Shown here: positions 28,848 to 37,880 of the stretch, one piece after another
Layout: every line of letters begins with the position of its first letter
Numbering within the stretch: the stretch's first letter is position 1
NCBI GenBank assembly: GCA_963706685.1
Contig: CAVPMY010000019.1
Coordinates: forward strand, 1 to 64,000
From: CADEEN01 sp963706685
GTDB taxonomy: Bacteria > Pseudomonadota > Gammaproteobacteria > Burkholderiales > Burkholderiaceae_C
Length of the DNA stretch: 64,000 bases
Direction: 5' to 3'
The notes under the pieces: generated by a model
Told to the model about the DNA's origin: nothing
The model's input: only the letters and a program-made list of their open reading frames with translations
The model's database searches: none
Made by a program: the position numbers and the translations under genes

Positions 28848-29677
28848 CGCGAAGCCGCAGACGCTGCCGGCGCAATGCCCTGCCGATAGATCGCCTGCGC
28901 CAGCGCCAGCAAGCGCTCCTTCGGCAGCGGCCCGACCAGCGCATAACCGGCGCCGGCCTCGACCCAATAGAAAGTGCCGAGCTCGCCCTGCTGCAGATAG
29001 CGGAAGGCGGTCGGCGCATCGGCATCGGGCCTGCGCAGGTAGACGGTGACGCGCTCCTTGGTCTGCGCGTTTTCGTACATCAGCTGCGCGCTCTTGCCGC
29101 CGGCGTCGGGCAGCAGGCGGCCGCCCATCAGCTCGAAGCCCTCGTCGTGCAGGTCGAACAGTTTCACCGGCACGTCGATGCGCCGCGTCAGCCAGCGCGA
29201 CAGGTGTTCTTCTTGCGCCCGCACTTCCACCGGGTGCCGCGGCTCGGCCGTGAAGACGCTGTGCGCGTAGGCGGCGCGCTGTACCCAGCCGGCCGCGGTG
29301 CCGGCCTGCGCGGCTTGCACCAGGCGCTCGGCGCGTTGGCCTTGCCATTGCCACGTCAGCGCAGAGCCGATGGCGCCGCCCGCCACGAGCAGGCCGACGA
29401 CGACGGCGGCTTGTGACCATCCTTGCCCCAACAGGCTGCGCGCGCGCTTGCCATTGACGACGGTGGCGACCAGGGTCTCTGGAACGGCCTCGCCGCGCAC
29501 GGGGTCGAAGCGCGAGCGCAGCGCATCGCGGTCGGCCGCCCACAGCCGCACCTTGGCCGCGGCGTCGGCGTTGTCGCGCAGGTGCGATTCGATGCGTGCG
29601 CGGTCGTCGGCGCTGCCTTCGCCGTCGAGCCAGGAGGACAACTCGCTGTCGGAGAAATCGGCGCGTGGATTCGTCAT
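28844..29677 (-). CDS. Anti-sigma factor (single-pass membrane protein)
   Basis: A 277-residue protein starting on the ATGA that overlaps the stop of the ECF sigma gene, the classical layout of an anti-sigma factor. The N-terminal cytoplasmic part (residues about 8-75: SDSELSSWLDGEGSADDRAR and so on) resembles the sigma-binding region of anti-sigma proteins but lacks a clear HxxxCxxC zinc motif. One membrane helix follows (AAVVVGLLVAGGAIGSALTW, about 92-111), then a periplasmic domain of about 160 residues with ELMGGRLLPDAGGKSAQLMY. The stress signal is unknown. Confidence 0.85.
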   Translation of the reverse strand: MTNPRADFSDSELSSWLDGEGSADDRARIESHLRDNADAAAKVRLWAADRDALRSRFDPVRGEAVPETLVATVVNGKRARSLLGQGWSQAAVVVGLLVAGGAIGSALTWQWQGQRAERLVQAAQAGTAAGWVQRAAYAHSVFTAEPRHPVEVRAQEEHLSRWLTRRIDVPVKLFDLHDEGFELMGGRLLPDAGGKSAQLMYENAQTKERVTVYLRRPDADAPTAFRYLQQGELGTFYWVEAGAGYALVGPLPKERLLALAQAIYRQGIAPAASAASR

Positions 29678-30213
29678 CAGATCACCCGCCGCAGGTCAGG
29701 CTTGCCGTGAGCCGCCGGCCGCACACTGCCGTCGAGCCAGCCGCGCAGCAGCGAGCGGGCGCGGCTGACGCGCGACATCACCGTGCCCTCGGGTATCTGC
29801 AGCACGTCGGCGGCTTCGGCATAGCTGAGTTGCTCGACGATGATCAGCATCAAGGCGCTGCGCTGGTCGGGCACGAGTCGCGCCAGGGCCCGGCTGAGGT
29901 CCATCTGCAAGCCGATGTCGGGTTCATGGCGGCGCTCGCGGTCGAGCGTTTCGGCGATGCGCTCGGGGGAGATCACATCGAGATGCTTGTCGCGGCGCAG
30001 GCTGTCGAGGTAGGCGTTGTGTGCAATGGCCAGCAGCCACAACACGAGATCACGCTTGGGATCGAACTGCCGCCAGTGATTGAGCGCACGTTCGAGCGCG
30101 TTTTGCACCAGGTCGTCGGCGGTGGCGGCATCGAAGACCAGGGAGCGCGCATAGCGGCGCAGTCGCGGGATGGCGGCGAGCAGTTGCTGGCGGAAGGCGG
30201 GCGGCGCGCTCAT
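29677..30213 (-). CDS. ECF-family RNA polymerase sigma factor
   Basis: Extracytoplasmic-function sigma factor, 178 residues. Region 2 is seen in LVFDAATADDLVQNALERAL, FDPKRDLVLWLLAIAHNAYL and DSLRRDKH; region 4 in LVPDQRSALMLIIVEQLSYA followed by EAADVLQIPEGTVMSRVSRA. The start MSAPPAFRQQLLAAIPRLRR is normal. The overlapping anti-sigma gene downstream indicates membrane-signal control, and a possible autoregulatory ECF promoter is present upstream. Its regulon cannot be read from this window. Confidence 0.93.
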   Translation of the reverse strand: MSAPPAFRQQLLAAIPRLRRYARSLVFDAATADDLVQNALERALNHWRQFDPKRDLVLWLLAIAHNAYLDSLRRDKHLDVISPERIAETLDRERRHEPDIGLQMDLSRALARLVPDQRSALMLIIVEQLSYAEAADVLQIPEGTVMSRVSRARSLLRGWLDGSVRPAAHGKPDLRRVI

Positions 30214-30230
30214 GCGGAACTCATCAGAAG

Positions 30231-30258
30231 CATACGCGCAGCAGGCGCCTAGGCTTCC
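30231..30258 (-). promoter_or_regulatory. Possible ECF-type autoregulatory promoter
   Basis: Read on the minus strand, GGAAGCC (30258-30252) followed after 15-16 bases by CGTATG (30236-30231) resembles the GGAAC...CGT pattern of ECF sigma promoters. It ends 18 bases before the sigma-factor start codon. The match is approximate. Confidence 0.35.
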
Positions 30259-30274
30259 TTGGTCAGGGTCGTCG

Positions 30275-32062
30275 TTACCCGGCGAGCGCGCCGTTGAGGT
30301 CCGTGAAATGCCACCACGTAGCCTTGAACGGGTGGCGGATCAGGTGCCGCACCGGCGCATGCGACAGGTCGGTCTCGATCGGATGCACATGGGCGATGTA
30401 GGGCACGTAGGCGAGCATCAACTTCTGCGCCTCGCGCATCACGGCCAGGCGCTCGGGGCCGTTGGGCATGACGGTTTGTTTTTCGTACAGGCGGTCGAAC
30501 GCCGGCAGCTTGAAGCGTGCGTCGTTGCTCTGGTCGGCGTTGGGACCGTAGGCCAGGCCGAGGAAGAAATCACCGTCGGGGCCGTTGCTCCAGGAAAAAC
30601 CCCACATCTGCAACTGCCCGGCGAGTGCGCGCTTGATCAACTCGCCGAACGGCGCGGCCTCGAAACGCATGCGCAGGCCAACCGCGGTCATGCGCTTGTC
30701 CCAGAGCTCGTTCAACTGGCGGCTGCGCTGGTCAGGCGGCGAGGCCAGGCGCAATTCGAGCGCCTTGCCGTCGGGGTGGCGGCGCCAGCCGTCGCTGCCG
30801 CGCGCATAGCCGTAGAGGTCGAGCAGCGCATTGGCGCGCACCGGGCTGTGCTCGCTCATCTCGCTTGTCAGGCTCGGGTCGTAGCCGTAGTTGTGCGGCG
30901 CGATCATCGACTGCGCCGGCAGCGCCAGGCCGTTGTAGATCAGCCGGATGTCGGCCGCGTTGTCGTAGGCCAGCGCAATCGCGCGGCGCAGCGCCACCTT
31001 CTCGGGCGTGTAGCCGCCGACCTGCGAGTCGTCGAAGTTGAAGAAGGTGTGCGTGATGCTGGCCGACAGCGTCTGGCGCATCTGCACGCCGCGCTTGGCC
31101 AGGTAGGGCGCGAGCTTGCCGTTGGGCACGGCGATCGGGGCGAACGACGGTGGCATGCGGATCGTGTCGTGGTCGCCGCCGAGAAAAGCCAGCCAGCGCG
31201 GCTGCGACTCCTCGATCGCGCTGGCTTCGATGCGGTCGAGCAGCGGCAGGCGCACGCCGGCCAGGGCACGCGCGGTGGCCTGCGCCTGGGCGTCGCCTGC
31301 GGGCGCTTGGGCGCTGAAACGCACGTCGCGGTAGCCGGGGTTGCGTTCGAGCACGACGCGCGAGCTGCGCCGCCACTGCACGAGCCGGAAGGGCCCGGTG
31401 CCCACCGGGTGCGCCATCAAGTCGGCGGCGTAGGCCTCGACGGCCTCGCGTGCCATGCCGGGTACGTTCTGCGGCGCGGCAAAGTTGTCGGCAAAGCGCG
31501 GCGAGGGTTCGGCCAGCCGCACTTCGAAGCGGTAACGGTCGAGGGTGCGCAGGCCCGCGACTTCCACGTCGTACGGAAACGGCGTGCGTGCGGCCAGCAC
31601 CTTCTTGCGCAGCTCGCTCAGGCCGAGAACCTTGGCGTTCTCGAACAGGTACAGCCGCTCGGTCTTCACCGACGGGTCGTAGAAGCGCTTGACGACGTAG
31701 ACGTAGTCGGCGGCGGTCAACTCGCGGCGCTGGCCCTTGAACACCGGATCGTCGGCAAAGAAGATGCCCGGGCGGATCGTGAAGACGAAATGCCTGAAGT
31801 CCGCAGACACCTCGGGCAGCGCCACCGCGGTCTGCGCCACCAGCCGCGGCGGCGAGGCCAGCGGATCGAACGTCAGCGGCGACTCGAAGATGAGGTCGCA
31901 GATGATCAGCGACGAGTTGTCGGCGATCTGCACCGGGTCGAAGCCGACCTCGGCGGTGTTGAACGCGGCGCGCAGGACTTTGCGCGTCGGCGCGGAAGGC
32001 GACTGCGCCAGCACGGCGGCGGGTGCGATGCCGGCGGCGGCAAGAAGGTCACGCCGCTTCAT
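30275..32062 (-). CDS. Peptide-type ABC transporter substrate-binding protein (family 5), paralogue 1
   Basis: A 595-residue periplasmic binding protein of the Dpp/Opp/Yej class. The signal sequence MKRRDLLAAAGIAPAAVLAQ has a twin-arginine character. Family-5 hallmarks are ADNSSLIICDLIFESPLTFD, FRHFVFTIRPGIFFADDPVF and HPVGTGPFRLVQWRRSSRVV, with VALRRAIALAYDNAADIRLI in the second lobe. It is the third of three tandem paralogues, nine bases after paralogue 2 ends, and the whole trio is divergent from the permease/ATPase genes. Its large size (about 600) fits the YejA-like subgroup. Ligand unknown. Confidence 0.9.
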   Translation of the reverse strand: MKRRDLLAAAGIAPAAVLAQSPSAPTRKVLRAAFNTAEVGFDPVQIADNSSLIICDLIFESPLTFDPLASPPRLVAQTAVALPEVSADFRHFVFTIRPGIFFADDPVFKGQRRELTAADYVYVVKRFYDPSVKTERLYLFENAKVLGLSELRKKVLAARTPFPYDVEVAGLRTLDRYRFEVRLAEPSPRFADNFAAPQNVPGMAREAVEAYAADLMAHPVGTGPFRLVQWRRSSRVVLERNPGYRDVRFSAQAPAGDAQAQATARALAGVRLPLLDRIEASAIEESQPRWLAFLGGDHDTIRMPPSFAPIAVPNGKLAPYLAKRGVQMRQTLSASITHTFFNFDDSQVGGYTPEKVALRRAIALAYDNAADIRLIYNGLALPAQSMIAPHNYGYDPSLTSEMSEHSPVRANALLDLYGYARGSDGWRRHPDGKALELRLASPPDQRSRQLNELWDKRMTAVGLRMRFEAAPFGELIKRALAGQLQMWGFSWSNGPDGDFFLGLAYGPNADQSNDARFKLPAFDRLYEKQTVMPNGPERLAVMREAQKLMLAYVPYIAHVHPIETDLSHAPVRHLIRHPFKATWWHFTDLNGALAG

Positions 32063-32071
32063 CGCTGGGGC

Positions 32072-33899
32072 TCAGGGCGCAGGCTTCTGCGCCGGGTCGA
32101 TATCGACCATGTGGAGCCACTCCTGCCAAAACTGCGGGCGGCGAAAGCCGATCACCCACGGGTGCCACATGTCGGTCGACTTGCGGTGGCCGAGCGCCTT
32201 GTAGGGCATATAGGCGACGCCGATCTCCTTGGCTTCAGTGAACAGGGCCAGGCGTTCCGGCCCATTGGGCAACGCCGACATCTGCTTGTAGATCTCGTCC
32301 ATGCGCGCATTCTTGAATCGCGCCTGGTTCTGGCCGCCGATCTGCGTGCCGTCCATGCGCTGCAGCGAGCTCTGGCCATCCGGGTCGGCGGCCGAACCTG
32401 CCAGCGACCAGACCTGCAGCTTGCCGGTGCGGGCCTGCTTCAAGCTCTCGGCGAACTTCTGCACGCTGAACACGGTGCGGATGCCGATGGCGTCCATGTT
32501 CTTCTTCCACAGCGTGTCGAACTCGCGGTAGATCTGTTCGGGCAATGTCGAGCGCGTGATCAGCAGCGGCTTGCCGTCGGGCAGCTCGCGCCAGCCGTCG
32601 CCGTCGACGTCCCTGTAGCCGTACAGGTCGAGCAGGGCCTTGGCGCGCGCGGGGTCGTGGTCGCCCATTTCGCTCTTGAACGCCGGGTCGTAGCCATAGG
32701 TGTGCGGGACGAACGATCGACTGCGCCGGAATGGCCTGCCCACGGCGGATCGTGCGAATCTCGCGCTCGACGTCGTAGGCCAGGCCGATGGCGCGGCGCA
32801 GCGCCACTTTCTCGGGCGTGTAGCCGCCGACGACGGGGTCTTCCATGTTGAAGTAGACATAGCCGACATCGGAGTTGACCTGCTGCCGGCCGACGATGCC
32901 TCTTTTGGCCAGGTTGGGCGCCACCTTGCCGTTGGGCATGGCCTGGGTGACGAACTCGCCGGGCACCGCGCCGGCGCTGGTGACCAGCGCGTCGAGCTGC
33001 GTGTTCAGGAACGACAGCCACAGCGGCTGGGTTTCGGGAATGATGGCGATGTTCACTTCATCGACCATCGGAATCCTGCGACCTTTCAATCGCGCGAGGA
33101 TTTGCTGGCCCGGCCCGTCATCGGCGGCGGGCTGTTCGTCATACCGCCTCTCGCGGTAGTCGGGATTGCGCTCGAGCACGATCAGCGAACTGCGCCGCCA
33201 CTGCTTGAGTCTGAACGGCCCGGTGCCGACAGGGTGTTCGTCGATCTTGTTACCGTAGAACTCGACGACCTCGCGCGCCTGCGCACCGGTGAGGTCGGAG
33301 CCGGTCAGGATGGCGGTGATCAGGCGCGGCCGCGGATCCTTCAACTTGTACTGGATCGTGTAGCGGTCGAGCGCCTTCAGGCCCTCGATCGGCGCGTCGT
33401 AGTCGAACGGCTTCTTGCCCTCCAGCGCCGCCAGCCGCTGTTCGGCCAGGCCCAGCAGCTGAAAGGTCTCGATCCAACTCCACAGCGTGCTCGTGTTGGC
33501 CGGGTCGGCAATGCGCTGAAACGGATAGATGAAGTCCTGCGCCGTGACTTCGCGCTTGCGGCCCTTGAAGACCGGATCGTCCTGGAAGTAGATGCCGCGT
33601 TTGATCTTGACGGTCCAGGTGCGGAAGTCTTCGGACGGCACCGGCATGCCGTCGGCGATCAGCGGCTTGGGTGTTGCCGGCCGCGCCAGGTGGTCGTAGG
33701 TGTAGAGCGCCTCGAAGATGTGGGCGGTGACGGTGCGCGAGTACAGGTCGCTGGTCTTGGCCGGGTCGATCGTTGTTTCGGCGTTGGCGAAGGCGATGTT
33801 GAGCACTTTCCTGTCCTGCGCCTGAGGCGACGAACACAATGCCAGACCGATCATCAGGCCGGCACCTGCATGCCGCGCCCTGGCAAACAAGTCATTCAT
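32072..33899 (-). pseudogene. Peptide-type ABC transporter substrate-binding protein, paralogue 2, with one frameshift as read
   Basis: A second family-5 binding protein of about 608 residues. The first frame runs from MNDLFARARHAGAGLMIGLA (a Sec signal peptide) through KRGIYFQDDPVFKGRKREVT and HPVGTGPFRLKQWRRSSLIV to GQAIPAQSIV; the second frame continues PHTYGYDPAFKSEMGDHDPA to the normal C-terminus. An extra base near 32711 explains the break; the paralogues read through this point (PAQSPIGPETFGYEPAFKSE in paralogue 3). It lies 14 bases downstream of paralogue 3. A single insertion in an otherwise well-preserved gene suggests sequencing error, but recent loss in a redundant copy is possible here. 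Confidence 0.85.
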
Positions 33900-33913
33900 G
33901 ACGACTTGGGCTC

Positions 33914-35758
33914 TCACTGTGAAAGTCCATGTCGGCGCGCCAGTTCGGAAGTGTCGACATCCACATACTTCCAGAACTCGCGAACGGCGATGTTGCGGTG
34001 GTAGCCGAGCACCCATGGTTGCGCCAGGTCGGTCCAGATGCGGTGCACATGCGTCTTGTAGGGCATGTAGGCAATCATCAACTTCTTCGCGTCGGTCATC
34101 AGCGCCAAGCGTTCGTCGTTGTCAGGCAATTGACGCTGCCGCGCGTAGATCTCGTTGAAGGCGGGCAGGTCGAAACGCGCGTGATTGGCCCCGCCCTTGT
34201 TCGGGCCATAGCCCAGGGCCAGAAAAGTGTCGCCGTCGGGTAGCGTCGTGCTCCAGCCCACGCCCCACATCATCAGCTTGCCGGCGCGGGAACTCTTCAG
34301 GTTCTCCGGCCACTTGGCGATCTTGAACACCATGCGCACGCCCAGCGCATCCATGTTCTTGTTCCACAACTCGATCTGCTGACGGCTCTGCTGATCGGGC
34401 TGACTGGCGTACTCGATCACCAGCGGCGAGCCGTCGGGCTGCTCGCGCCAGCCGTCGTTGTTCCTGTCGACATAGCCGTGCAAGTCGAGCAGCGACTTGG
34501 CACGCGCGAGGTCGAAGTCGCTCATCTCGCTCTTGAACGCCGGCTCGTAGCCGAATGTCTCCGGTCCGATCGGCGATTGCGCCGGAATCGCCTGGCCGCG
34601 CCGCGCGACGATGATCTCCTTGTCGATGTCCACGGCCAGCGAGATCGCGCGGCGCAGCGCCACCTTGTGCGGCTCGTAGCCGCCGACCACGGGATCTTCC
34701 ATCGCGAAGTAGGAGACCGACACTTCGGCGCGGGGGTAGCGCACCATTTGCATGCCCTGCTTGGCCAGGTGCGGTGCAAGCTTGGCATTGGGTGCTGCAA
34801 TGCTGACGAACTCCGGCGGCACTTCTTCGAGCACGTCATGCTCGCCATTGAGAAATGCCAGCCAACGTGGCTGGTTCTCTTCGATGATCGAAATCTCGAC
34901 GCGGTCCACCATGGGCAGTCGGCGCCCCTTGAAGCGCGACGCAATGCCTTGCAGGCGCGCATCGGCATCGGCCGGGCGTTCGTCGTAGAGCACCTCCCGG
35001 TAGCTGGCGTTGCGCTCGAGCACGATGCGCGAGCTGCGCTTCCACTGGGTGAGGCGAAACGGCCCGGTGCCCACGGGGTGCTCGCCGATCTTGTCGCCGT
35101 AGTGCTCCACCACCTCGCGCGCCATGGCGCCGAGGAACGAGGCGTCGGCGAACTGCTGCAGCAGTCGCGGGTTGGGCACGGCGGTCCTGATCTGGAAGGT
35201 GTAGCGGTCGAGCGCCTTGACGCCCTCGACCTCGCGGTCGTAGTCGAAGGGCTTGCCGCCATCGATCAACGACTTGCGCAACTCGCTCAGACCGATGATC
35301 TTGACGTTCTCCAGCAGGTACAGGTTGCCGCTCTTCCAGCGTGGGTCGTAGTGACGCTTGATCGAATAGACATAGTCCTGCGCCGTCAGTTCACGCCGCT
35401 GGCCGTTGAACGCGGGATCGTCGGCAAAGTAGATGCCGTTCTTGATGCGAAAGGTGAAGGTCTTGAAATCGGCGCTCACCTCCGGCATGGCGGCTGCGGT
35501 GTTGGGCCGCATGCGCGACGGCTTGGCCAGAAACTCGAACTCCAGCGGCGCCTCGAAGATGCTGGCAACGACGGTGCGCGAATACAGATCGGTGATCTGT
35601 GCGGGGTCGAAGCTCGACTCGGCGACGCGAAACGCATAACGCAGCACCTTCAGGGGCTGCGCCGCCTGATTCGAAAGCCCCTTGGCGGGCTCGGCCGCAA
35701 CACTGCCGCAGGCCAGCGCGAGGCTCGTGGCCAACACCAGCAGCGGGGAGGTATTCAT
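33914..35758 (-). CDS. Peptide-type ABC transporter substrate-binding protein (family 5), paralogue 3
   Basis: First transcribed of the three paralogues, 614 residues. It has a Sec signal peptide (PLLVLATSLALACGSVAAEP, residues about 5-24) and the family-5 blocks FKTFTFRIKNGIYFADDPAF, HPVGTGPFRLTQWKRSSRIV and VALRRAISLAVDIDKEIIVA. It is divergent from the first permease gene with 133 bases between, which must contain both promoters. The frame is intact. Together the trio would give one transporter several substrate ranges. Confidence 0.92.
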   Translation of the reverse strand: MNTSPLLVLATSLALACGSVAAEPAKGLSNQAAQPLKVLRYAFRVAESSFDPAQITDLYSRTVVASIFEAPLEFEFLAKPSRMRPNTAAAMPEVSADFKTFTFRIKNGIYFADDPAFNGQRRELTAQDYVYSIKRHYDPRWKSGNLYLLENVKIIGLSELRKSLIDGGKPFDYDREVEGVKALDRYTFQIRTAVPNPRLLQQFADASFLGAMAREVVEHYGDKIGEHPVGTGPFRLTQWKRSSRIVLERNASYREVLYDERPADADARLQGIASRFKGRRLPMVDRVEISIIEENQPRWLAFLNGEHDVLEEVPPEFVSIAAPNAKLAPHLAKQGMQMVRYPRAEVSVSYFAMEDPVVGGYEPHKVALRRAISLAVDIDKEIIVARRGQAIPAQSPIGPETFGYEPAFKSEMSDFDLARAKSLLDLHGYVDRNNDGWREQPDGSPLVIEYASQPDQQSRQQIELWNKNMDALGVRMVFKIAKWPENLKSSRAGKLMMWGVGWSTTLPDGDTFLALGYGPNKGGANHARFDLPAFNEIYARQRQLPDNDERLALMTDAKKLMIAYMPYKTHVHRIWTDLAQPWVLGYHRNIAVREFWKYVDVDTSELARRHGLSQ

Positions 35759-35891
35759 GGCTCAGGCGTGCGAGCGAAGGAAACACACAGTCTATCGACA
35801 GCGAAAGCCCGCGAACGACAGGGGCAAATGCGGGGGAACCTTCTCGCGCCATCGCCCTACACTCGCCCGTCCCCAAAAAGACCTCTGAGAC

Positions 35892-36830
35892 ATGGCTGCC
35901 TACCTCATCAGGCGCCTGTGGCAAATGGTGCCGACGCTGTTCGGCGCGGTGCTGCTGGTGTTCTTTCTCTTCAAGTATTTCGGCGGCGATCCTGCGCAGA
36001 TCCTCGGTGGCCTGAACGCGACGCCCGAGCAGATCGCGGCGATCCGGCAAACGCTCGGCCTCGACCAGCCTTGGTGGACGCAGCTCGGCATCTACCTGAA
36101 GAGCATCGTCAGCTTCGATTGGGGCAAGAGCTGGGCCACCAACGAATCGGTCGCCAGCCTGTTCGCGACGCGGCTGCCGGCGACGCTGACGGTGATGATC
36201 CCGATCCTCATCCTCGACGTGCTGCTGGCGTTGCCGGTGGCGATGTGGGTCGCCTACCGCCGCGGCTCGCTCGTCGACCGCACGATCATGATCATCACGA
36301 CGATCGCGCTGTCGATCAGCTTTCTGGTCTACATCATCGTCGGCCAGTACCTGTTCGGTTTCCAGCTCGGCTGGTTCCCGGTGCAGGGCTGGAGCGACAG
36401 CGTGTGGACCAACCTGCTCACCTACGCGCCGCTGCCGGTGCTGCTGGCGGTGATGGTCGGCCTGGCGCCGCAGACGCGGCTGTACCGCACCTTCTTTCTC
36501 GACGAACTCGGCCACGACTATGTGCGCACCGCGCGCGCCAAGGGCCTGACCGAGAACACGATCCTGTTCAAGCATGTGCTGCGCAACGCGATGATCCCGA
36601 TCCTGACCAATGTCGGCCTGCAGCTGCCGAGCATCTTCGTCGGTGCGTTCCTGATCGAGATCTTCTTCTCGATCCCGGGCCTCGGCCGCGAGATCTTCCT
36701 GGCCGTCAACCGCAGCGACTACCCGGTGATCCAGGCCGTGACGGTGTACCTGGCGGCCATCACGATGCTGATCAACCTGATCGTCGATGTGCTCTTCAAG
36801 CTCGTCGATCCGCGGGTGACGCTGAAATGA
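35892..36830 (+). CDS. Peptide-type ABC transporter permease, DppB/YejB-like
   Basis: Inner-membrane permease of 312 residues with six helices. It starts MAAYLIRRLWQMVPTLFGAV, the common N-terminus of DppB/OppB proteins, and has the ATPase-contacting EAA-type loop (DYVRTARAKGLTENTILFKH, then VLRNAMIPILTNVGLQLPS). It is the first gene of the permease/ATPase operon and its stop overlaps the start of the second permease (ATGA). Confidence 0.93.
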   Translation: MAAYLIRRLWQMVPTLFGAVLLVFFLFKYFGGDPAQILGGLNATPEQIAAIRQTLGLDQPWWTQLGIYLKSIVSFDWGKSWATNESVASLFATRLPATLTVMIPILILDVLLALPVAMWVAYRRGSLVDRTIMIITTIALSISFLVYIIVGQYLFGFQLGWFPVQGWSDSVWTNLLTYAPLPVLLAVMVGLAPQTRLYRTFFLDELGHDYVRTARAKGLTENTILFKHVLRNAMIPILTNVGLQLPSIFVGAFLIEIFFSIPGLGREIFLAVNRSDYPVIQAVTVYLAAITMLINLIVDVLFKLVDPRVTLK

Positions 36831-37876
36831 CCGCCGCCGTTCTCGCCACTGACGCGACATCCGAAGAACGCAGCGAAGGCGTCTGGCACGCGGCCTGGGT
36901 GCGCTTCAGGCGCGACCGCGTCGGCATGGTGTCGGCGCTCATCGTCATTGCCTTCCTGCTGCTGATCGTGCTTGCCGCAGCGGGCCTGGTGGCCGCGAAC
37001 TGGCAAAAGGAGGTCGGCGTGGCCAACGCGCCACCGACCGTGCTCGGCCCGCGGCCGGCCGAGGCGATCGGCGCCATCGAAGTGCCGAAAGGCCCCAACG
37101 TCGATCTGTCGGCGATCGATCCGTTGGCGCCAAAGTACAAGGAGTGGGAAGAGCGCGCCGCCCAGTACAAGACGGTGGACGTCGTCAAGGCCGAGACGCT
37201 GCCGATGGGCGGCGACCGCTTCGGCCGCGATGTGGGGTCGAAGGCGGTCAAGGGCACGCAGGTCTCGGTCTTCGTCGGCGTGATGGCGGCCGTCGTGGCG
37301 ACGCTGATCGGCACGCTGCTCGGCGCGTTGTCGGGTTTCTTCGGCGGCAAGGTCGGCGACTTTCTGGAGTGGCTCTACAACGTCTTCGAAGCCATCCCCG
37401 GCATCCTGCTGATCTTTGCCTTTGCCGCGGTGTTCGGTCGCGGCATCGGCAACGTGGTGCTGATCCTCGGCCTCACCGGCTGGTCGGGCGTCTACCGCCA
37501 GGTGCGCTCGGAGTTCATCAAACACCGCAGCCGCGAGTACGTGCGCGCCGCCGAAGCCATCGGCGCCTCGGTGTGGAGCCGCATCTTCACGCACATCCTG
37601 CCCAACGTCAGCCACGTCGTGCTGGTGCGCATGAGCATCCTCGTCGTCGGCTTCATCAAGGCCGAGGTCATCCTGTCGTACCTCGGCCTGGGTGTCGGCG
37701 TCGACGACGTGTCCTGGGGCACGATGCTGGCCGAAGCGCAGAGCGAGCTGATCCTCGGCCACTGGTGGCAGTTGGCCGCGGCGACACTGTTCATGGCGAT
37801 CTTCGTCACCGCGTTCTCGCTGATGACCGATGCGCTGCGCGATGCGCTCGATCCCAAACTGCGTGGGCTGGAGTGA
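36827..37876 (+). CDS. Peptide-type ABC transporter permease, DppC/YejE-like
   Basis: Second permease, 349 residues. The N-terminal OppC-type segment WVRFRRDRVGMVSALIVIAF precedes the first helix; a periplasmic stretch of about 100 residues (residues 45-140) is longer than in DppC and recalls the insert of YejE-type subunits. The GGDRFGRDVGSK block and the EAA-type loop EYVRAAEAIGASVWSRIFTH are present. The start overlaps the preceding stop by four bases. The frame also runs open far upstream through the antisense of a binding-protein gene, which I regard as chance. Confidence 0.92.
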   Translation: MTAAVLATDATSEERSEGVWHAAWVRFRRDRVGMVSALIVIAFLLLIVLAAAGLVAANWQKEVGVANAPPTVLGPRPAEAIGAIEVPKGPNVDLSAIDPLAPKYKEWEERAAQYKTVDVVKAETLPMGGDRFGRDVGSKAVKGTQVSVFVGVMAAVVATLIGTLLGALSGFFGGKVGDFLEWLYNVFEAIPGILLIFAFAAVFGRGIGNVVLILGLTGWSGVYRQVRSEFIKHRSREYVRAAEAIGASVWSRIFTHILPNVSHVVLVRMSILVVGFIKAEVILSYLGLGVGVDDVSWGTMLAEAQSELILGHWWQLAAATLFMAIFVTAFSLMTDALRDALDPKLRGLE

Positions 37877-37880
37877 CGCT

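Noticed and set aside
34478..37876. 1132-codon plus-strand frame ending in the second permease
   Set aside because: Only the last 349 codons are conserved; the rest is antisense to a binding protein and out of frame across the first permease.
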